From assembly GCA_035582835.1 (NCBI GenBank), contig JAYKAV010003266.1:3799421-3863420 (forward strand): DNA of 64,000 bases, in the 5' to 3' direction. The translations under genes were made by a program, and so were the position numbers. The notes under the pieces are model-generated. The model made no database searches. It was given only the letters and a program-made list of their open reading frames with translations, and was not told the origin of the DNA. Each line of letters starts with the position of its first letter. Positions within the stretch are counted from its first letter, which is position 1. This document shows, one piece after another, positions 49,116 to 61,800 of the stretch. The stretch is from Phoebastria nigripes. Lineage: Eukaryota; Chordata; Aves; Procellariiformes; Diomedeidae.

Positions 49116-52100
49116 CCAGGGAATGGCTGAATGAGCGGGGAAGATGCCTCAGCTCCCTGTGCCTGTGGGCTCTGATTCATGTGCACTAGAGCAAACATCT
49201 GCGATGCTGCGTCCCTGCAGCGATCTGCCCTGCTGCTGCCATGTCAGCAGATGAAGCTGTGCACTCCTCGGCTGCTGCACCCTGTGGCCTGACCTGCTAG
49301 TACCAGTCCATCTTTATCAGCAGTTTAAGTGCGTATGATGGACCATAAACTGGGCCATCTCCTTCTAAAGCAGCAGGGACTTCTGGCAAGCACAGACTGT
49401 GACACCAAACTGCCACAGCGCGCTTTGCTAGACCTTGCGTGCCAGAGCCCTTGTTCTTTCCTGTGGGGAATAGTTGCAGTATCTCTCCACTTTAGGGAAA
49501 ACTGGATGTGAAATATAACAGATTAGGATGTTTGAAGTGCTTTGAAATCCTCAAACCAGAAAGTGTGAAATACTGTCTTCACTCTTTCTCACACATGCAC
49601 AAAATGGTACCTGTTTTTCATTTTATTTTGGGGATTTCCTACAGCAAATTATATAGTTATTTGCTCATTGGATTTGGTTTTCAAGTCCTTCATGTATGTT
49701 AAGCAGTTTCATTTTGATGTCACTGATGACACTGCAGTTGCAGTATGACCAAGGAAGAAGATGGCTTAGCTCTTGGTAGATCAAAATTGGACAGAAGGTA
49801 GATCTAAAATATAAGACATAGAAACCAGTGTGGAAAAGGTACTGATCATGTTTGTTGACAGCCTTTGGAGCTAGGCCCACTGCTGATGCAAAGTGACATA
49901 GATAAAAACATTCTGCAGGGAAGAGCTTACGGACATGCCCCTGTTGAATGGCCATCCTGATAAATGGCATTAGCCTCGATCCAAGCCCGCGTGTGACACC
50001 AGCTGCCCATCAGAATCAGACCTGCATCTGCATTGCCCCTTTAAAAGCTCCAGCTGCTGGTCACTCTTTTTAATTCATCATCAACATACCAAAAAAATGA
50101 GCCCCCTTTATGATTCAGCAAAGAATAACATTGCTGGTTCGAGATCCTGGAAGTCTGGAGNCCATCAGGTTTTTTAATTTTTACTCTGAAGGAATTTCCT
50201 TTTTTAATATTGCTGTGCTCTCTCTTGCCAAAGCCAGGAAGCTGACTATCTATGGACAACAGTGACCAAAATTTGGTTTTCCTGGAATTTTCTCTTTTCC
50301 CTCCGCACACCCACACAATAGGCTTTTTAGGATGCCTGCAGTCTGTAATTTGCCTTTCTGGCCTGATAATGTGGCTTGCAGAGGCATCAGTTTTGCCAAG
50401 TCATCATCTGGAAGGAACACTTTCTTATGCAACAGGCTTCATTTTCCCCCTCCGTGTCCTATGGCCCACGGTTGCCACCGAGCCCAGCTCCAGCTGAACG
50501 GGCTGTGTCAGAACCGCCGTGCAGACACTTGGGAAACAGGAGAAAGACCATGGAGTCTGGGAAAGGGCCTGAAACTTTCAATTTCAAAAGGCACAGCCCA
50601 GAAACCAGAAGGACCAAGAACCCAGTGCTGTGGTTTCCCTTTTGCCTGACTAAAGAAAATAGCTGCTGTCTATTTTTACTAAAAATGTGGGACATGGGGC
50701 CCTTCTCTTCCCCTGCACAAATGGGGGATGCTGCTCACAATGAAAGAGTGGGGGAGTGGCGCAGGGGGGGTCATCCCGGATTAAAACCAGCTGACTGGTC
50801 CACAGAAATCTCTCCCATAGATTCTTCAAATATTTCTTGCCCACACCACTGGAAGATTTATTTGTAAGGTGAAAGTAAGTTAGTTGAGAAAGGGATTTAG
50901 GAAACTCATCTCACCTACAAAAATTCCTCTTTTTCATTTTAAGGCAGGGATGGGATTGATCTAATTCTCTCCCCCTTTCTTTTCTCCAGTTCCGCATCAC
51001 CGTGCTGTATGGTGTTCTCAGGCCATTCAGCACAACAAATCAACGCTGATGGCATCATTAAAAATTTGTTATGTATCATATACCTTGCAGAAAATGAAAG
51101 CCATCTGTACAAGTGTAGAAATAGGATTCCAGCGCGTGAAATGTGTGTTATGTATGTGACCCTTGTGTTCACTGTCATGAGTAGTATTTTGAACCTCTAA
51201 ACCTCTGATCAAAAAGATGTTTTTCATTTTCAACACAAAAAAAATCCTGAGCAGGGAGAACAAAGACTTCAGTCTTGTTTTACTTACGCTTATTAACTTC
51301 GTATGTTTGTTCTTCATTAAAAGACTCTTTTTAGATGACTGAAAATACAAAAAAAGTACTACANGTGTCAAAATGGCACACATAGAAGCCACTTGTGTGC
51401 GGGGAATAGCTATTGTGGCCAATCACCCCACTGCTAACTCCTTTGGTTCTTTGTTCCGTAGCCGAAAAATACATACAAGTGTATATACTGAGGAAAACTC
51501 CAGCAGAACTGGTCAGAGGTGTTCCATCTGAGTCCCCTTTGTATGATACTGCATCCCAAAAGTCCTCCACTTCTACAAATTCCATTGCTCCGTTCCCTTC
51601 TGAACATGAACAGCTTTCTCCCCAGGATCGCAGATACGGATTATTACTGTGAGTTGAATTTGGGCTTGTCTCCGTCCAATTCCCTGTATTGTGCTCTCAG
51701 CCCAGCAACACTGCACTGTAAAANGGAATATACTGCCCTGTGCAATGAAGTGTTATAGGAGTGTGTACTGCTGAGGCGCTTCATTTCAGAGGGCAGGGCA
51801 GTCAGAATTGGCAGGGAATGATGTCATCTAGCAGAGCAAGAGATGCTGGTGGTCTGGAATGTATTTCCCACCTCTCACATTGGTGATTATAATCATTTGG
51901 TTGCAACTGCTGCTGCAAATGCCACATTGCGGCACCATCCCGCTGGCGAAGAGGCTTATACAGGCAGGTCATCCCATTCGGGCATGTTGCCTTCGCAACC
52001 GGTTTTGGGAACCTTCATAAAAAATGGGACCTCCTGAGCTAATTCTCTCAATTCAGTGAGAAGCTTTTAATTTGCAAGCTTGAAGGCAATCCATTCCCCT

Positions 52101-52931
52101 TTCCAATTAGAGAATCTGTTGTACATTTTATACTGTTTTCTGACCCTTCCCTGTCACTAGCTAAGTGACACTTTGGCACTAGCAAAGTCAAGACATCTCA
52201 GTTTTTGCAGCCAGTAACAAACATCAGAGAGCAACGTGACCAGAATTACAGCCCGTTGTCTTCAACTTTCCATACCAGAAAGCAAATTACTGCTGGGTGA
52301 ACTAGAAGCAGACTCAGGTACCAGTGCAGAGCAAATCCAATGCTGTGGGAAGTCACAGTGCGAACTTATTCAAAAGACTTTAAAATTCCTGGAGTAAGTA
52401 GCCATTCAGTGTACAATTTGCAAAGGTATTTCCAAACAATTGTTAATTATTCTGAAAAACCAGCCAAGCTTGACAAACCCTTATCTCGGCAGACACTGGG
52501 GTTGCTATCTCCCGTGGAGCTGCACCAGTAGTAACGTGAGTGTAACTTTTGGAAGAGAGTAGGCTCAGTACGGACCGGCTTCAAGAATGTACATGGCTGA
52601 TTATTTTCATAGCCTTGAAGGACTTTGGTCAGACACATACACAAAAAAAAAAAAAAGGACTAAATACTGAAAAAATTACTCTTAGAAATTTGTAAAGATT
52701 GGGTTGACAGAAGCCTCCCGGCAAACTCCCGGTCTGTCCCTCTGCAGCCTGACTGGCCTGCAGAGAGCTCGACACCGCCTGGGCACCGGGGAACGGCCCC
52801 TGGAAGCAAAGGGGGTACCGGGGGAAATGTGCGCTCGCTGGTGCCGCAGCGGAGGGACGGGCCGAGACCCGGGGGCAGCCGGTCCCGGTTCCCCCCCCCC
52901 CCAACATGGCAGCGGCGCCCCGCGGCCGCCC

Positions 52932-52937
52932 CACGTG
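52932..52937. promoter_or_regulatory. E-box CACGTG in the CCND3 promoter
   Basis: Canonical palindromic E-box for MYC/MAX or USF inside the CpG island, 310 bases before the start codon. Presence is certain; factor binding is inference. Confidence 0.5.
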
Positions 52938-53174
52938 CTGTCAGCCCGCCGGCGCGCCTCTCCCCCCGCCCTCTGGGGGCGTGGCCACCGCCCGGTTTCG
53001 GCGCGTCGCTGCCGGTCGGCCCGCGGATTGGTGGGAGGCGGCGGTGGCCCCGCCCCTCGACGCGCCTCGGCCGCCCGGGCTCGGCGGGTCGCCCCGGGGT
53101 GGGCGGCGGCCCCGCCCCCTGGGAGCGCGGCCAGTTCCCGGCGTCCCGCGGCGGCTGCAGCGGAGCCGGCGGGG

Positions 53175-53235
53175 TGCCTGCCTGCCTGCCTGCCTGCCCG
53201 CCTGCCTGCCTGCCTGCCTGCCCGCTCGCTCGCTG
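53175..53235 (+). repeat. CCTG tetranucleotide repeat in the CCND3 5' UTR
   Basis: About eleven GCCT/CCTG units with two CCCG interruptions, then CTCG units, ending 12 bases before the ATG at 53247. Probably length-polymorphic and able to alter the leader's structure. Confidence 0.9.
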
Positions 53236-53246
53236 TGCCCGCGCCC

Positions 53247-56200
53247 ATGGAGCTGCTGTGCGTGGAAGCCGTCCCCCGCGTGCCCCGCGCCGGGCGCGAC
53301 CCACAGCTCCTGGGGGACCGGCGGGTGCTGCAGAACCTGCTGAGCCAGGAGGAACGCTACAGCCCCCGCGTCTCCTACTTCCACTGCGTGCAGCGGGAGA
53401 TCAAGCCCTACATGCGGAAGATGCTGGCCTTCTGGATGCTGGAGGTACGGGACCCCCTGCTGCCTCCTCTCCCGCCGCAGCTCCGGCTCTCTGCCCGGTC
53501 ACCGGCGCTTTTCCTTGCCCGCCGTCCGCGCTTGCAAGCGTGCGCCCTCCTGCTCCGGCGGGAGAGAGCTGGCGGCGGGGGGAAGCACAGGACAGAAGCA
53601 CCCGACCCGTGTTCGCTGGGGGGTTCAGCGAGGTCGCCTCGTGCAGGGGTGCAAGGGACAATCCAGGGGACGGGAAAGCCCTGAAGTCCCAGGGCTTGGT
53701 ATGCGCCGGAGGTCAGGTCTCCGGTATGGGGGGGGGTTATGCCGGTGGGGAGGAAGGGGGCTGCACATGGAAGGTCCGGAGGCGGGTGAGGAGGGCAGTC
53801 TGCAGCGGGGCAGTATCTCTGTGAGTGCTGGCTGTGCTAGAAGATGTGATTGCCCCATGCAGGAGGAGCAGACCCCCCGAACCCACAGCCTGTGCTCCCC
53901 CCACCCTGGTGGTGTGCTGCCACGCTGCTACCGGACCCCATGTTCGCACCCTGCTCCCCAAAACTTCTGGGCAGAGAGCTCAGCTGTGCACCNGGCAGGC
54001 TAGAGACTTGTGTTTCCTGAATGGGGCTGAAAATGCTTGGTTAAAGGGGGAAAATAATATCACTACCATTTACTTCCCTAAATTAAAAATGAATGCGGTT
54101 CTCTGTGGGATACAGTTCAGTGGGGGAAAATCTCATGGGCCTCTTCATGAGATGATCAGAGTGAACAGTCTCAATAGAGAAAGAAAGAACAGATTCTGCA
54201 AAGGACAAATGATGTTGGGATCGAGCCTGCCTGCTCTCCACCCTGGCCGCTGTTGCAAGAAGCTGCCTGCTTCTGTCAAAAGAAATAATGAACATCTTGC
54301 TTTTTAAAGTTGGTTGTTTTTTTTTTCCCCCTGCTATTATTGTTCTGTTTCTGCAATTCCCTTTCTGAGAAGGGTAGTTAGATAAATGCCGCTTTGGAGC
54401 CTGTTCCTGTGAAGCCCTAAAGGCAGACAAGAAGTGGATGACACTTGGCAGTTGTCATGACCGTGCGTGTCGGTGTCCCTGGCGCTATGGCAGTCTGTAC
54501 AGGGGGAGGCAGTCGCTGCTGGAAGGAGAATGGTGGTGTTTGCTGCTGTATGAGGAGAAACCTCAGTATTTTTATGGTTGCGTTGAAAGAAGGAAGTTAA
54601 ATATGACCAGTGTTTTGATGCTGGTTGAGAGATAAGAGCAGAGGACTGAAATTCAGAGCTCCTGGATTCTGTTCGTGGCTGTGGTACAAGTGTGGCTGGG
54701 GGAGGAGGAAGGCTTTCGAACTCAACCATTGATTTGGGCTCTGCCATTGATTCTTCTCGAGTCTCTGTACCACTTAAGGTGGAATTGCCAGAAGTGGCTG
54801 TGGATCCTGCACTATTAGGTCTCCAGCTGGAGATATGCTGGAACTGCTCATTTTCTCCAGAGGTCCCCAGTCCCCACAGAGCAGAAAATGGCAGCTTTGC
54901 TGTACAGCTGGCTGGAGACATCCCCAACAGGGAACATTAAAAAAGGGGCCAAATAAAGCAATTTTGGTCTTAACTTATATGTAGCTAGAAAGAGTACACA
55001 AATAAGTTCTGCAGCTTTCCACAGGAAGATGAAGTCTTACGGCATTGGTCAAACTTGTTGCTGGTGTAATCCCACCGAAGTCATAGGCTTAATGCCTGTA
55101 GCTAATTTACTCCTTAGCACCAAGGTGCCTTCAAAGCCCTGCAGATAAGTGTGAAACACCATCATGACCAGAAGCTTTGAAGCTGCGGTGCAGGCAGGAT
55201 CTGGGGAGTCCTGTGCTGATTAAAACTTCCTTTTATTTTTTTATTTTTGTAACTGGGTTTTGTCAGGTGTGCGAGGAGCAGAAGTGCGAAGAAGAGGTCT
55301 TCCCCTTGGCCATGAATTACGTGGATCGCTACCTGTCGTCAGTCCCCATGCGGAAAAATCACTTGCAGCTTCTGGGAGCAGTCTGCATGCTCCTGGCTTC
55401 CAAGCTGCGAGAAACCATGCCCCTGACCGTGGAGAAACTCTGCATTTACACAGACAACTCCATCACGCCTCAGCAGCTCCTGGTAACCACCCCTATCTCA
55501 AAGGGCCCTCTATCTCCTCCCCGGCTCTCTTATCTCCCGCATCCTGCTACTTGGCAGCATACCTGCCTCTGTGTCTCCTCCTGTTCTCTTTCTCCCATTT
55601 CTTCACCTTCCTCTGTGTTCCCCAACCAACCTTCTCACCTCTTGCCCCGGTGGGTGTAATGTCTGTTGGTGGAGACCTTTCCGTCCTGGGCAGACACTTG
55701 CTCCTTGCTGTGGGAAGCAGCTTTGTCACCTCCAGAGAAAGTTCCTTGTGCCTTAAGTGCTCGTTGCCAGCGCAGAGCTGCCACACTGAGCTCGCTCTCA
55801 GGCACTGGTTCGCTCTCGAGTGACAGCTCTGGAGAACAAAGGCTCCTGTCTGTGCAGCCGGCGGGGCACGAGGCGGGGGCTGCCGCTGGGGCGTGCGGCT
55901 CTGACTTGCCCCAGCTGCAAAGGGGCATGACGTGGGAGATGCATTTCCACACCAGTAGGAAAAATGAAGCTTTAAGTGGAGAGTTAACCAGCAAAATGNG
56001 TGGGAGCTTTTCTGACCTGGGATCCAGCTGGCTGGGTTGTACCGTCGAGGCTGACTGTGCTGCCAAGGTGATGGAAGTGAGTGGGACCTTGCTACTGCCC
56101 AGGTCCTGCTCTGCGCCCTTGAATTAAAGCAGGGCTACTTTGCCTCTCCCATCGTACGCTCAGGCAGAAGCTGTGTAGGCTTTGAAAGGCAAAGCGTTTT

Positions 56201-58796
56201 CTCGTCTGATAAAGGTTCAAGGCAAAGATCCAAACCTCTAAGTTCAACTTTGCCAGTGGGGGAGGAAATTGGAGAACCCCTTTTCTTGGGGGCCTTCCGT
56301 GCTGGTAGATCAGAGCCCTCGGGAGGAAACAGCCACCTTGCTTCGAGTAACAAACATCCCTGGAGACGGTTTGCCTACGAGAATTTCTCAGGGTTAGTCA
56401 TCGCCTTATTAAATATCTATTTTTTTGGGCTGGGGTGGGTGAGATGATCTGAGTCTGATTTGTCCCCAGGGTGGGGAGTGAACCCACAAAACTTTCAGGT
56501 GTGAATCGGAAGGCATTTCTGGTAACTGGGGAACTCTAGTATGAACATGGTTTTTCCAAGTGCCAGTGAAGGCTGGGGAAAATCCCCTCACCTCCATACC
56601 TTTCTCCCTGTAGTCATTTGTGGGTGGTTGTTGCCTTAAGTAGCACTCATGGAAAAAAAGTATGTGGATCATTACCATGAACAGTGGTGAGGGATGGGAA
56701 TGCACAGAGGAAGCACAAGTGCTTGTTGCTTCTTTGGATGCTGAGCTGTGGTTGTGCCGTGGGATCCTGCTGCGGGGGGGCTGCCACAAAATCTCTGTGT
56801 GCAAAGGCTTTCTCCTGCTTTGTCAGTAAAGCTTCATCCTTGAGAGCACCTTCTCCTCCAGCGATGGATTCTGCATGGGTATCTTCCCAGGACTGGGATC
56901 CATGACATGAAGCTAATCCCAGCCTGTAACGGGAGGGTTCTTCTTGGCCCTGTGATAATAAGGGAGTTAACGTTTCGCTGGAAAAAAAGGCAGGGGGGAA
57001 TGGGAGTTGGTTTGCATTCACTTTTCTGCTGGGCCAGCAAAAGTTGCCTCTGTTTGTTGCAGAGGCAACAAGCTGAGCAGAAGGTGCCTAACAGTCATCT
57101 TGTAGGCAAGCAGGCTGCGTTTCAAAGCATGGACAGTGCTCTCCATGCCCTCAGGAGCATGAAGCTGATCAAAATGCATGTTGTGGGCCAGCGTCAGATT
57201 TCTGTCCCTTCAGAGTGATGGATAAGCTCTCTGTCCCACAGGAATATGGGCTGCAGGAAAGTGAACTTACTGCCATGCTTCACCTCTATGTCCCTCTCTG
57301 ATCCAGACTTTACAGGGAGTCCTATCATCATCCCTGCAGACTAGGGGAGATCGTCACAGCAAATTCTAGTGATTTTTGCAGCGTGGACCTTGGGCTACAA
57401 GGAATTGGTCTTGGTGGGCACCTTGTGCATATCTCCATTGGATCCCCGTTGTATTTCATTCTGATTTATTTGGTGATTTATTCTTGGTGAGGATTTGCTT
57501 TTTTCAGTTGAATCTTGAGCTGNGTTTGTAGCAGGCTCCTTCCAAAGGAGAACAGTTAGGAGATGTGCAGGTGGGTAGTGGGCAGAGCACGTGCAACATC
57601 CCTGGAGGCTTTCCTTCACTCTCGCACTCAAATGCTAATGCCTTCTCACTCAGAGTCTTTTTTATTTCTTCCCCCCAGAGGTTTGTCAGCAGGAAGCTGT
57701 GGCTAAGTAGTGCCACAATGTTAATCTTCCCTTCTCCCTCCTCCTGGCAGCATTGGGGTGGAGATGAAGGAGGAAAGTGCTGCCTGCCGCCTGTTGCTCA
57801 CTTCTGATTGTGCAGGTCTCAGTACTGGAGTTCTCCTTCCCTGTACTTTTTTCCCCACCAGGATCCTGGGTTGCAGTGCAACAGGAGGCACAGCCGGATG
57901 GTTGGCACAGATCTTTTTCATCGTTGTGCTCCAGAATCGATATGCAGTTGAGGTGGACAAGAATGGCTTCATTTTGGGGGTCAAAAGTCCTTTCTTGGGA
58001 TAGCCAAAGATAGCTTTTTTAGGCAAATAAGATCCCTTTTCTCTTTCCCAAGGGGATGGCCATGAGCACTCAGCAGTGCAGNGGTTTATTCCTGGTAATC
58101 GGTGCTAGCCAAAGGGCTGAGCAGAAGGCATCACAAACCAGCCACAGCCCTTAAGGAGAGGTGCTGAGGCATTTGCAGATGTCTGAGCAGGAGATGCTCT
58201 GTAGCCCGTGATCTGGTGGTCATCTTTCCCTTCCCACCACAAGGCTTGCTTTTGGTAGATGGTTAATCCTGTTTGGAGCAGGTCCTGCTCCAGTCTCCCA
58301 TTGCTCTCCACTGTAAAGAGGGAGTGGAGGTAACATCTGAAGATACGTGAAGGATTTGCCTTCGCTTTGGGACCTGACAAGAGTTAATACCCTGATTACA
58401 AAACCAGGGCGAGCTGCTGTTTTCCTCCTCTGTGCTAATCGTGGTAATGTTACTTCTCTTTCACAATCTTGCAGTGGATGAGGGTGGGGAGGGGAAGGGG
58501 AGCTTCTTCTTCAAGGTTTGGACAATGGTGCATCCTGGCGTCTTCTCATGGATCGGTGCCATTTCAGCTTCCAGCGTATCGTCCCCAGCCTTTCAGAGGA
58601 AGCTGGCTCACTCTCCCAGTAGGTTTGCTTCCTTCTCTTGCCGGGATGCTTGGCACCAGCTCAGCGGTTTAGAAAGGACACATTTGAAACAAAATCTTGG
58701 TGAAGTTATTCTAGGGAGAAGGAAATGATGCAACGAGGGACTTGTCCATTTGGAGGAAGTTGGATTTCCGTCAAGGGTGTTATCTAACCTACCTTT

Positions 58797-58829
<33 letters not shown>

Positions 58830-61800
58830 AAGGCTTTTCTGGCCTGTGCAAGAGGGTGTTCAGCTGCTTGAAAGTTGGGGAGAGCAGTTGTAGGTCACCT
58901 TCATCTGCCTGGTTTGCTTCTAATACATTGGCTTGTCTCTGAAATCTTTGACCTAAGGTCAGTTTTGCAAACTGCCAGATATTTCCTAGCAAAGACTAAG
59001 CAGGATCAAGCCACTAGGTAGATTATGAAGGGAGCAGTGGTGACAGCAGGCCATGAGGAGTGAAAATAAGAGAGAGCGATAACAGCTGAGTAGAAAGGGA
59101 TGTTCACTTGTGATAGAGCATTGACTTTCCAGAAGACATGTGTGTGTTTTACTGTTTTACCTTCTGCTTGTTGCATGGGTCGGATAGATGTGACCGTTTC
59201 TGCATCTGAAGTTGGCACCTTTACCCTTGACATCCAGTCTTGCACTCTGGTCAGGGGATGGAAACAAACGTTTGCCCCAGATTTCCTATTTGCAAATGGA
59301 CTTTCATGGCTGCTCATTTCTGTAGCTGTGTCTCAGCTGCCGGGTAGGGTGGGTGGCCAGCAGCAACATCAGCAGCTCTTTCCACCCTCTTTTTGAGTCA
59401 GCTTGCGAGCGCAACAGAGTGCAGCCTGCTCCNGCTTCGCTGGTGTCTCATCAAGTGTGTGATAATGTAAAATGGTACGTTATCAACTCGAGTGACAAAA
59501 TCGAGCGCAACTTCCTTTTCTCCTGCAGACAGGCCTGCTGCAGAGAGGAGCTGGGCTCTCTGCTCCCTGTGCAGCCTCGCCAGATAGGTTTACACAGACT
59601 CCTTGTAGGCATAGCGGGTGTGTGGGTGTTGCTGAGGGTAGAGCTTGATGTACAGAGTGACTGTCACTACATGAAAAGCAGAGAAGCTGGTGTGACTGTC
59701 ACATCCCAGTCTGCATTTGCAGAGCTGTAAATTGAGTAAAACGGTCTCTGCTTGTGACTCGGGTCTGTCTTAGTGAGAGGGTGCAGAGGCAGCAACCAGG
59801 GGCTTGAGGCTGTTTCACTGCAACAGGACTGTGCCCTGAGATCACCTTGTCAGAGCAGGGGAGGCAATGGGAAACGGTAGCTGCTTTCCTTCCTTCTTTT
59901 TTTTTTTTTTTTTTTTTTTTCTTGCGGGATGCAGCCAGGAGAGATCAAGGGAGCAAGCTTGCAGAGGGGAAGCTCAGCTGCCATGCAATTTCTACCCCTA
60001 GAGACACTGGCCAGGCATGGGGACCTCTGCCCTGGGGGATCTTGCAGAAGGGGGACCTGCTGCGTTCCCAGCGATGGGATGCTCGATGGGCAGCGCTGGC
60101 AGCTTGCAGCCCTTCCATGAGGAGGGTGGGCTCCGCAGGCTGGAGAAACAAAGGAACATTTTCCACTTTCTTCCTCTCTTTCATTAGCCGGGCAGAGACT
60201 GATTCAATTAGGTGCAAAACAAAATGCCAGGAAAAGGATGTTTGCTATACTGCGTGGTGCTGTTGTCGCAAACCTGCTTGCCTATCTCTTGCAGCCTTTT
60301 GTTCTGCTTCTTCCACAGATAAAGTGATTCAGAGATTCTGACATGCCGCTCTGAGAGTGGGAAGTCCCCAGGGTTAGCAGGAGAGAAGCGAGGAGTAGGG
60401 TGGTTTGGCAAGAGAGAGGCTTCCCTGAGCTAAATCCTGTGAGCTGGTGACAGTCCTTGGCGCCTGTCGCCTTCAGCTGGCATCTCGAGTGCCGGCTGGG
60501 TCTTGGGATCAGGCCTTTTGTAACAACGAGGTTTTTAAGAAGACGATGAACCTCTGTAGTAGCTGGAAAAGAGCTGCTTTTGTGCATTTTGTGCAAACGG
60601 ACAGGCTGTTGTCCTGGATCAGTCCTGGTGTGGCACGAGCCAGCTTGTCCCAGGTAAGGTTTCACAGCTGAGCTGATTTGCACACTGTATCTTCTTAGGA
60701 CAAAATGTGTCCCAGCAGGGACAGGCTCTCTGCCACACCAGTGTGGACATCATGTGCCTCTGGTGACTCCCAGTAGCTGGCTTGCAGCTCTGGGAAGAAA
60801 GGCAAGAAGCAAGAGCCCAGATGATGCTGGGCTGGTGTCCCCTCTGTGCTCAGGAGCTCCCCTCTCAGGTGTGGTGATCCCTTTTGGGTTTGCTTCACGA
60901 GCAGCAATCTCCAGGTCCTCCTTTTGACCTTCTCCCTGGGTCTGCAAAAGGGCCATGCTCCCAGCTCATGTGGAGAAGTCAGGCTGGAGCTGCCTCGGCC
61001 TCTCGCCCTCGGGGCAGTGACTGCAGAAGGTGTCAGCAGCGTCCTGTGCCCCTTCCCAAGAAAGTGGGCTCATGCACGAGCAAGCAGCCGGCTTTCACAG
61101 CCTGCTGCCCTTGGTGGGTTCCAGATGAGTGACAGGTAGGGACAAGGCACAGAGCTCTCCATCTCCAGCAGTTCTTTCCTTGTGTCACCTTGCTGTGTTT
61201 CTGCAGTTTAACCAGTGGCCAGCACTACCTGGTTTTTCTTCTTTTACCCAAGCCTGATCTCTCCCCTCTGTTCCAATCCCCCTGTTGAACCAGGTGCCCT
61301 CGGTGACCTGTGCTGCAATCCTCAGGCTCTGGAGCTCCTTGCTAAGTTTCTTCTTGCTTTTATCCTGTGAATTTGGCTTAAAAATATAGAAAGACTAGCA
61401 GGCTGGCCATCCGTATGGGAGACTAGCAAGCGTGCGCTAGCAAAGCACTGTTTTCTGGTTGGAAAAGTGCAGGCTGTAAAATGGCAAACGGCGCATTTGG
61501 CCTCATGGGGGATTTGGAGCAGGTTGAGCAATGCTGCTCATTTAAGCAACTCAAAACTGGTATTGTTGTGTAAGGGGAAAGAGTGGGTTTTAAAAAAAAA
61601 AAAAAAAAAAAGAGAGAGAGAAAATGAAGATCTGCCCTTACGAAAAATCTCACTTCTTCAAATCCATCTGTTCTGGCAGCCCTTTGGCACGTCTGTGGGC
61701 AGCATTGACCTCGTAATCCTAGACTACTTGGAAAAAGAATAGATATTCTGCTGGGTAGGACGAGGCCTTGAAATGGAGATATCTGATACAAATCCCAGTT

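Larger units (their letters stand above)
41191..52790. other. Gene-free stretch upstream of CCND3
   Basis: No coding exon recognised on either strand. Contains the MIR-like fragments listed separately. The AT-rich parts at 47.8-49.0 and 51.0-52.4 kb hold no recognised repeat. Enhancers or non-coding 5' exons of CCND3 are possible but nothing in the sequence proves them. Confidence 0.45.
52906..53343 (+). other. Possible upstream ORF overlapping the CCND3 start
   Basis: ATG at 52906 in good context (AACATGG) opens 145 codons in a different frame from cyclin D3 and ends at 53343, about 95 bases inside the CCND3 coding sequence. It matters only if transcripts start upstream of 52906. The peptide is Ala/Pro/Arg-rich and resembles translated CpG island, so it would act, if at all, by its translation and not as a protein. 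Confidence 0.2.
52790..53450 (+). promoter_or_regulatory. CpG-island promoter of CCND3
   Basis: CpG-dense, TATA-less DNA covering the CCND3 5' UTR and exon 1. Visible sites: GC/KLF boxes (about 52975-52986, 53048-53057, 53110-53120), a CACGTG E-box at 52932-52937, an inverted CCAAT (ATTGG) at 53027-53031, and AACATGGCAGCGG (YY1-like) at 52903-52915. Such a set fits a growth-responsive cyclin D promoter. The TSS is not fixed by sequence. Confidence 0.8.

Noticed and set aside
50376..50867. A 163-codon + frame upstream of CCND3
   Set aside because: No domain or homology recognised and no splice junction connecting it to CCND3 in phase.
52704..53246. N-terminal extension of cyclin D3 by the open frame upstream of 53247
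   Set aside because: The frame stays open because of GC-rich sequence and the CCTG repeat. The family start MELLCxE is at 53247 and the upstream part has low complexity with no cyclin homology.
52660..53824. Long + and - strand frames (over 180 codons) around CCND3 exon 1
   Set aside because: Composition artefacts of the CpG island in frames different from the cyclin D3 frame; Ala/Arg/Gly/Pro-rich with no recognisable fold.
58798..61620. Homopolymer runs read as tails of retroposed genes in CCND3 intron 2
   Set aside because: No coding or retroelement body beside them and no flanking direct repeats seen; treated as simple repeats.
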